This document shows positions 6,723 through 11,912 of a stretch of 11,912 nucleotides of DNA, piece after piece. Positions within the stretch are counted from its first letter, which is position 1, and the number at the start of each line of letters is the position of its first letter. The DNA comes from Pseudomonadota bacterium (GTDB taxonomy: Bacteria > Pseudomonadota > Gammaproteobacteria > Halothiobacillales > Halothiobacillaceae). Below the pieces are notes generated by a model, which worked only from the letters and a program-made list of their open reading frames with translations, had not been told where the DNA came from and ran no database searches. Location: assembly GCA_021795795.1 (NCBI GenBank), contig JAJYPA010000227.1, positions 1 through 11,912 of the forward strand. Direction: 5' to 3'. The position numbers and the translations under genes are program-made.

Positions 6723-8252
6723 TCACTGCGAGCGCCTCAGTGCCCCACCTTCATCCATCTGTGCTTTGGCCTCCAGTTGTAGCAAAGAGCGTGTGGTTAC
6801 GGCCAGTTGCCGTAGTGAACCGGGGTAACGCCGAAACTGCCGCCTTAATTTTTCGACAATCTCTGGACTCAACGTGGGCAATGCCCAGGATTCTGTGCCC
6901 AGATCCCGCGCAATATCCTGGAGGGTGCTTGTAAAAATACGATCAAAGTCCCCTCCTTCAGGTTCTCCCACCCGAATGATGGTAAAGCGCGAGCGCAAGG
7001 GTTTGGGCAGATCGCTCACATCATTGGCGGTGGCCACCCAGTTGACGGCCGAATAATCCACCGATCCCAACAAATACTCATCCGTGATGCGACTGGCCGT
7101 TGCTGGTTCCAGCATGGTCAGCAAGGTTTCCCAAAGGCGTCCATTGCGTTTACTGGTACCGACTTTCTCGATTTCATCCAGACAGACCAGCGGGTTGGCC
7201 TGACGGTTTTCGAGCATGAATTCGACCAGATAACCCGCCCGCGCGGAGCCCCACCCACGTGCCGTACCTTTGAGCATCATGTTGTCGTTCATCCCCGCCA
7301 TCATCAGAAAGGCGGTGGGCAATCCCAAGGCCTCCCCCAGGCTTTGCACAAAGCGGCTCTTGCCAAGTCCGGGATTCCCGACCAGCAAGAGTGGGCGGAA
7401 CTTCAGGACCGGTTGCCCCGTAACGCAACGGAGCGCCCATTCATTCTCCAGCCTATCCATGACCGGCGACATCCAGGGATATTCCCTGCGCAAATCCTCC
7501 GCCCAGGACGGGCTTTCCGGCCAGGTCTGCAAAGGCAGGGGGCGAAGCAATGCCTTGAAACGGGACAATGCCTGATTTTCCTTGGCATCATTTCCGGGTG
7601 TGAGGTTTCCCAGTATTTGCCGGCCGTACTCCGGAGCCGGATCGTTCTGGCGCAATAACAATTCTGCCTGCCATTGCAAACCGATCAATGGCAGATCATC
7701 GAAAGAGATCGCCTGCATGAAGCCCAAAACTTCTTCGGCCAGAGTGGGGTCTTTCAGCGCAACAGCCGCCTGTAAACCCAGCTCGAAGGCTACCGAACGT
7801 AGCTTGTCGAAGCGTTTAATCTGGTTCTTCCAGAGGAAATCAGCGCTTTTCTCTTCAGCCTGCCATTTCCGGAATGCCTGTAACCAGCGGGGATCATAGG
7901 CGGTCTTGCCTGAGGCGATGTTGATCTTCAACAGCAGCATCTGACCCATCAAGGAGCCCCACTCTGCCCCGATCATCAACCACTGTTCGGCAACCTGCTG
8001 ATCATTGGGCAGTCGGCCATCGTCTGACAGATAGCAGCGTCCGATATCCACCAGCCCTTCGCGCAGACTCAGCTCGAAGATGCTTTTGGGTTCACGTGCG
8101 GACATCAGGTCGAAATCTTCGTCAAGCAGGCTCTGCTCAATGCTGCTCCAGATCGGCAGAAAAACGTCTGCGCCCGGTTTGCCGGATTCTTCCACGTCCT
8201 GCTTCAGTTTTTCGCCCAGAGCGAGCAGTTGGTCGATATAGGGTGCGGTCAT
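6723..8252 (-). CDS. Lon-like AAA+ ATPase without protease domain
   Basis: This is a 509-residue protein. Residues 1-240 are all-helical; the stretch around 66-110 (VDIGRCYLSDDG ... AEQWLMIGAEWG) resembles a Sel1/TPR repeat. Residues 285-430 are an AAA+ core with Walker A GNPGLGKS (292-299), Walker B LVCLDE (355-360), sensor-1 ATAN (407-410) and Arg fingers in LRSRF (R420, R422). The core, including KGTARGWGSARAGYLVEF, is laid out like that of Lon, but the Lon N-domain and the Ser-Lys protease are absent. It is therefore an ATP-driven remodeller, probably a ring, with its own helical substrate domain. The ATG at 8250-8252 has AAGGAGG five nt upstream. A TTG nine codons earlier falls at the predicted transcription start and is rejected. 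It is the first gene of the operon. Confidence 0.88.
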   Translation of the reverse strand: MTAPYIDQLLALGEKLKQDVEESGKPGADVFLPIWSSIEQSLLDEDFDLMSAREPKSIFELSLREGLVDIGRCYLSDDGRLPNDQQVAEQWLMIGAEWGSLMGQMLLLKINIASGKTAYDPRWLQAFRKWQAEEKSADFLWKNQIKRFDKLRSVAFELGLQAAVALKDPTLAEEVLGFMQAISFDDLPLIGLQWQAELLLRQNDPAPEYGRQILGNLTPGNDAKENQALSRFKALLRPLPLQTWPESPSWAEDLRREYPWMSPVMDRLENEWALRCVTGQPVLKFRPLLLVGNPGLGKSRFVQSLGEALGLPTAFLMMAGMNDNMMLKGTARGWGSARAGYLVEFMLENRQANPLVCLDEIEKVGTSKRNGRLWETLLTMLEPATASRITDEYLLGSVDYSAVNWVATANDVSDLPKPLRSRFTIIRVGEPEGGDFDRIFTSTLQDIARDLGTESWALPTLSPEIVEKLRRQFRRYPGSLRQLAVTTRSLLQLEAKAQMDEGGALRRSQ

Positions 8253-8287
8253 GTCAGCCTCCTTTTTGCGGAATGACAATGATGCAG

Positions 8288-8316
8288 AGTATAGCGATAT
8301 ATTACAGAGGTGTCAA
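8288..8316 (-). promoter_or_regulatory. Near-consensus sigma70 promoter of the AAA+/phosphoesterase operon
   Basis: Read on the minus strand, a perfect -35 TTGACA (8311-8316) is followed by a 17-nt spacer and the -10 TATACT (8288-8293). Transcription should start near 8281, giving a leader of about 30 nt before the AAA+ ATG with its AAGGAGG site. Such a strong promoter suggests high basal expression unless it is repressed. I see no clear operator palindrome. Confidence 0.8.
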
Positions 8317-9184
<868 letters not shown>

Positions 9185-9293
9185 TCCGGCGTGCCGTTTT
9201 ATCTTCCGCAGGAGCGACCGGAGGCCATCGGATGGTAGAGCGTGAGGCACTCCTACGGCGGGCACGTGATCACCCGGTTGAAGATGTGGATCT

Positions 9294-10604
9294 TCAGAAT
9301 CGGTAGGTCAGCATCACCCGATTATAGACGAAGCTGCGGTTGTTCGGGGCCAGATATTGGCCACCGTTGTTTATCTCCACGCGGTCGCGGATGGACAATC
9401 CCTTGAGGGAACCTTTGGGAAAATAGGTGATGTCCAGGTACGTATCGTTACCGCTGCCGTGCAGATAAGTATGATAACGAGCGAAGGCTGCCATGATGCG
9501 CACCGCCTTGCCAAAGGCATTATAGGTAGCCTTGACCTTCCAAGCGTCCCCTGGTCCCAGCTCCACCAACCCGCGCGTCATGGATGTGGTGTATAAAGGA
9601 TCAAAGGCGTAGCCTACGGTGTAGGGAGATATGATGCTGCCATCGCCTACGGCACCGGTATGGGGGATGATGGCATTGTAGGCCCAGGAAAGATTGCCAC
9701 CAGGGAAATTCAGCCCCGCCTGTACGCCATAGGCGGTGCTGTCCACCGACCCGTTGTAGCCGAGAAGAGGTGCGTTGAATTGGGAGAAGGCGTTATTGCC
9801 GAGCCATTCCCGCACGTACTGCGCGCCAATGAAGGGGGAAAAACCGCTATCGGTCTTCAGAGTATAGCTGGCGTCGCCGTAGAACATGTTGGCGAAGCGG
9901 TAGAAGTCGTAATACCATGTCTCGACCTTCGCCCCGCCAAGGGCGTAAGAACTGCCGAAAGCCAGAGTGCCGTTGGCTTGGGGCTCCGTATTGGGGATGC
10001 TAGCCAGACCCCCGTAAAGGGGGTCGCCGTCGTAGCCTGTCTGGTAGTACAGATTGTCCTTGTAGTAATTGCCGGAAGTGCGGCTCTTCCAGCGGAAGAC
10101 GCGTATCCCGTAGAAGTGTAGATTCCTGACGGGCGTGACATCGAGGGTGAGACCCTGGTAAGTGGCCGGCAGCATGCGTGCATCGGCCGATTGCATCCAC
10201 GGGGTGTTGATGATCTGATCGCCGGCGCGAACCAGGATCCAAGGTTGCTGAAATTGAACATAGGCCTGCCCCAGCGCATTGATGGATGGATTTAGTCCCA
10301 TGAGCGTGGGGTCCACTGTCGCCAGATCTGCGCCGTGGGTACCGAGGCTGTTAGCAGTGAAAAAACTCACGCCCAATCCAAAACCGCCCAGGAACGGGGC
10401 GGTTTGTACATTTAAAATCCCGCCTAGAGCAAAGGCGTTCTGGTTGGGAATGGCCGGGGTACCATAGAGTCTGCTGAAATAATAAGAACGGATCTGCCCA
10501 GTGATTTTGCTTTGCTGAAAAAAATCCGTGAGCGTCTCCGCCTGGACGGAAGCCCCCATGGCCATGATGGCCATCCCCCCCAATATTTCTTTAACCAATC
10601 GCAT
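9294..10604 (-). CDS. OprD-family outer-membrane porin
   Basis: This is a 436-residue beta-barrel protein. Residues 1-22 are a signal peptide (MRLVKEILGG, hydrophobic core, cleavage after SVQA). The mature part is Gly/Tyr/Asn-rich with alternating hydrophobic strands and no long helix, and it ends in RVMLTYRF with the C-terminal Phe required for outer-membrane insertion. GQIRSYYFSR near the N-terminus, the NTPWMQSADARMLPATYQG segment (about 133-151) and the total length fit OprD/OpdK-type specific channels (typically 420-450 residues). These take up small anionic or basic solutes such as carboxylates and amino acids. The start has AAGGAG six nt upstream (10611-10616). It is divergent from an OFA-type MFS transporter, suggesting that the two move the same solute across the outer and inner membranes. 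The exact substrate cannot be read. Confidence 0.85.
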   Translation of the reverse strand: MRLVKEILGGMAIMAMGASVQAETLTDFFQQSKITGQIRSYYFSRLYGTPAIPNQNAFALGGILNVQTAPFLGGFGLGVSFFTANSLGTHGADLATVDPTLMGLNPSINALGQAYVQFQQPWILVRAGDQIINTPWMQSADARMLPATYQGLTLDVTPVRNLHFYGIRVFRWKSRTSGNYYKDNLYYQTGYDGDPLYGGLASIPNTEPQANGTLAFGSSYALGGAKVETWYYDFYRFANMFYGDASYTLKTDSGFSPFIGAQYVREWLGNNAFSQFNAPLLGYNGSVDSTAYGVQAGLNFPGGNLSWAYNAIIPHTGAVGDGSIISPYTVGYAFDPLYTTSMTRGLVELGPGDAWKVKATYNAFGKAVRIMAAFARYHTYLHGSGNDTYLDITYFPKGSLKGLSIRDRVEINNGGQYLAPNNRSFVYNRVMLTYRF

Positions 10605-10759
10605 GTTTCTCTCCTTGCAGTAAGCCTAAGCGCTCATCGGTTGGGGGTCATTAACCACGCCGGTGGGCCCAGTCAGGTGAGCCGCCACGTCCGGATTGCA
10701 GACCCTGGTATGAAATCCGACAGCAATAGGCATGCCAAGTCTTCATCTGTCCTTCGCCT

Positions 10760-10804
10760 CGCAGGAATCTACCTGCGCGGTAGGCGCGCTGTCGCCTCTG
10801 GCGA
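10760..10804. other. Cluster of stem-loops in the porin upstream region
   Basis: CGCAGG and CCTGCG pair at 10760-10777 around a 6-nt loop. CTACC and GGTAG (10769-10783) offer a competing stem. TCGCC and GGCGA pair at 10792-10804. The area is flanked by GGCATGCC and GGCCATGCC. If the porin transcript starts upstream of this block, it would form a structured 5' leader. I do not recognise a known riboswitch class. Confidence 0.35.
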
Positions 10805-10977
10805 GCCTTTCACCAGGCCATGCCAACCGCATTGTTGCACCGCCTTGGTCAGCATGGGCAAAGCGCCCGAACTTACATCTGAATGAAAAAGCTGACAGAT
10901 AGTAGCGCATGTCTCCAGTAATTGGTGATAATCGAAGTTTATAAACATAATTAACCGGGTTTTTAATACAATGTATG

Positions 10978-11006
10978 TTTGCACCATAAAATTAATATTT
11001 GCACCA
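10978..11006. repeat. Direct repeat TTTGCACCA, two copies 20 bp apart
   Basis: Identical 9-mers lie at 10978-10986 and 10998-11006. Their 20-bp spacing is two helical turns, so a dimeric or cooperative regulator could bind both on one DNA face. They lie in the AT-rich middle of the divergent porin/MFS region. An inverted copy of the end of the second repeat (ATTGGTG) occurs at 10921-10927. Confidence 0.45.
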
Positions 11007-11022
11007 ATGAAGTGCAGATTGT

Positions 11023-11038
11023 CTCGATTTTGATCGAG
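11023..11038. other. Small perfect hairpin CTCGAT-TTTG-ATCGAG
   Basis: This is a 6-bp perfect stem with a 4-nt loop, just downstream of the direct repeats. It could be part of an operator or a leader structure. No T run follows, so it is not a terminator. Confidence 0.3.
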
Positions 11039-11228
11039 TGTTATCTAGTCTGGCAGTTCGGTATGATTGGGAGCTAAGAAACCCTGAACCAGCCTGCGGA
11101 AAAGTCCCCATGGTGAGAGTTGTTGGATGCATAGATGCACAGAGAAGCTATTTCATGGTATCGTATGGCTATGGCGGGAATTTTTCGCGGGGTTATTCAT
11201 AACAATTTGATTAAATAAATTATTTATC

Positions 11229-11244
11229 CTGCCCTGCAGGACAG
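11229..11244. promoter_or_regulatory. Near-perfect 16-bp palindrome around CCTGCAGG
   Basis: CTGCCCTGCAGGACAG is symmetric except for one mismatched pair (positions 4 and 13 of the element). It follows an AT-rich odd palindrome, ATAAATTATTTAT (11215-11227). Together they look like a promoter-proximal regulatory site about 180 bp before the MFS start. Confidence 0.35.
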
Positions 11245-11346
11245 ATAGGAAGCATTCCCCAGGATTGTCGGTACCAATGAACACAGTTGTCGCCTTGAGG
11301 TGGTTATATTTATCAGATGACGCCGATATGGTGCGTGACCAAAGCC

Positions 11347-11360
11347 TGCCGATATCGGCA
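11347..11360. promoter_or_regulatory. Perfect 14-bp palindrome TGCCGATATCGGCA, candidate operator
   Basis: The palindrome ends 61 bp before the MFS start codon. A half-copy, GCCGATAT, lies 26 bp upstream at 11322-11329 in the same orientation. A full site plus a phased half-site upstream of a transporter gene is typical for a dimeric repressor or activator, but no regulator gene is visible in the window. Confidence 0.45.
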
Positions 11361-11421
11361 TGATTGTTGCTTTCCATCCTCCAGGATGTTTCTGCTTACT
11401 TTTGTTTGGAGGAGGTGCCAC

Positions 11422-11912
11422 ATGCCGGAAGCTATGACTTGGCGCGGTTGGGAAACCAGACTTGGTTCCCGTTGGGTGCAATTAATATTGGGTGTCATCG
11501 CGATGATGGCCATTTCCAGTCCGCAGTATGTATGGACGTTGTTTGTCAAGCCGATGCAATCGTCAGTGGGCGGAGGATTGGCCGTTATCCAAGTCACATT
11601 TGCGATACTGGTTATGTTACAAACATGGCTATCTCCGCTGCAAGGATACCTCATTGAACGCTTCGGGCCGCGCAAGCTTATTAGTATCGGAGCGATTCTT
11701 ACCGGTAGCAGTTGGATATTCGCGGCTTATGCCCACGATATTTTAAGTATCTATCTTAGCTATGGTGTCCTGGGCGGTATCGGTACGGGGATTATCTATG
11801 TTGGCGTAGTTGGCCTAATGGTGCGGTGGTTTCCGGATCGGCGGGGCATGGCAGCGGGGATGGTTGGCGCTGGTTGTGGGTTGGGTGCCCGGATGACGAC
11901 ATGTCGGATTTC
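11422..11912 (+). CDS. OFA-family MFS transporter (oxalate/formate antiporter-like), N-terminal part
   Basis: The first 163 codons are present; the right edge cuts the gene (full length is usually about 400-550 residues). Hydrophobic segments lie at about 19-35, 52-70, 86-104, 110-133 and from 142. The early SSPQYVWTLFV (32-42) is the hallmark of the OFA branch, in which OxlT has QYGWTLF. MFS motif A is GYLIERFGPRK (75-85), and WFPDRRGMAAGMVGAG (136-151) is also typical. Family members exchange or import small carboxylates such as oxalate and formate. AGGAGGT five nt upstream of the ATG is an excellent ribosome site. The last few codons (GARMTTCRI) put Arg and Cys where the family usually has small, Phe and Pro residues, perhaps from base errors. 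It is divergent from the OprD-type porin. Confidence 0.85.
   Translation, partial: MPEAMTWRGWETRLGSRWVQLILGVIAMMAISSPQYVWTLFVKPMQSSVGGGLAVIQVTFAILVMLQTWLSPLQGYLIERFGPRKLISIGAILTGSSWIFAAYAHDILSIYLSYGVLGGIGTGIIYVGVVGLMVRWFPDRRGMAAGMVGAGCGLGARMTTCRI

Larger units (their letters stand above)
10605..11421. other. 817-bp divergent intergenic region with many repeats
   Basis: No supported gene lies between the porin and the MFS gene. The porin side (about 10620-10870) is GC-rich and strongly structured. The middle (about 10921-11010) and 11195-11230 are AT-rich. Several palindromes and a 20-bp-spaced direct repeat are listed separately. Short minus-strand frames (for example 10769-10948 and 11153-11377) lack ribosome sites. 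No tRNA is visible. The region is long enough for two promoters, a regulator's operators and a small RNA, none of which I can prove. Confidence 0.5.

Noticed and set aside
10769..10987. Minus-strand ORF of about 60-72 codons upstream of the porin
   Set aside because: Neither possible ATG has a Shine-Dalgarno site, and the product resembles nothing I know. It could be a relic, but I cannot support it.
10605..11421. Possible CRISPR array or tRNA gene in the long intergenic region
   Set aside because: There are only two copies of a 9-mer and isolated palindromes, with no regular repeat-spacer pattern and no cloverleaf with a CCA-type end.
11153..11675. Overlapping minus-strand ORFs upstream of and within the MFS gene start
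   Set aside because: They are shadows of the MFS frame or intergenic palindromes. No spaced ribosome site or protein-like pattern is present.

Overview
The window carries proteobacterial genes with strong Shine-Dalgarno sites, a textbook sigma70 promoter and a Gram-negative outer-membrane porin. Base composition is moderately GC-rich outside a few AT-rich islands. An Acidithiobacillus-like acidophile is my guess from the overall flavour; nothing in the sequence proves it.

Layout. (1) Positions 1-3025 look like a defence island. A minus-strand run holds a YbjQ/UPF0145 protein, a SIR2-like predicted NADase, and the first 50 codons of a SNF2/DEAD-type helicase that runs off the left edge. Facing away is a plus-strand, membrane-anchored Mrr-type nuclease with a C-terminal zinc finger. 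The SIR2 gene is visibly AT-richer than its surroundings. (2) Positions 3148-8252 form a compact minus-strand operon read from one near-consensus promoter (8288-8316). The order is a Lon-like AAA+ ATPase without protease domain, metallophosphoesterase A, a PPP-type phosphatase (4-nt overlap), a 66-residue unknown protein, metallophosphoesterase B, and a DEDDh 3'-5' exonuclease (8-nt overlap). Two small relics sit inside it. One is an N-terminal remnant of a fourth phosphoesterase (4608-4692), broken by one extra T in a T7 tract. The other is a 14-codon ORF after the exonuclease (3148-3192) that echoes the exonuclease's N-terminus. This operon is the most likely candidate for an undescribed system. 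Its content suggests ATP-driven remodelling coupled to nucleic-acid or nucleotide end processing, which is inference only. (3) Positions 8590-9184 are a decayed, 5'-truncated pgi (glucose-6-phosphate isomerase) whose remaining third is split over three frames. (4) Positions 9294-11912 hold an OprD-family porin (minus) and, divergently across an 817-bp intergenic region rich in palindromes and repeats, the start of an OFA-family (oxalate/formate antiporter-like) MFS transporter cut by the right edge. The two may form an outer/inner-membrane uptake pair for a small anion.

Family assignments rest on motifs read by eye. No database search was possible.
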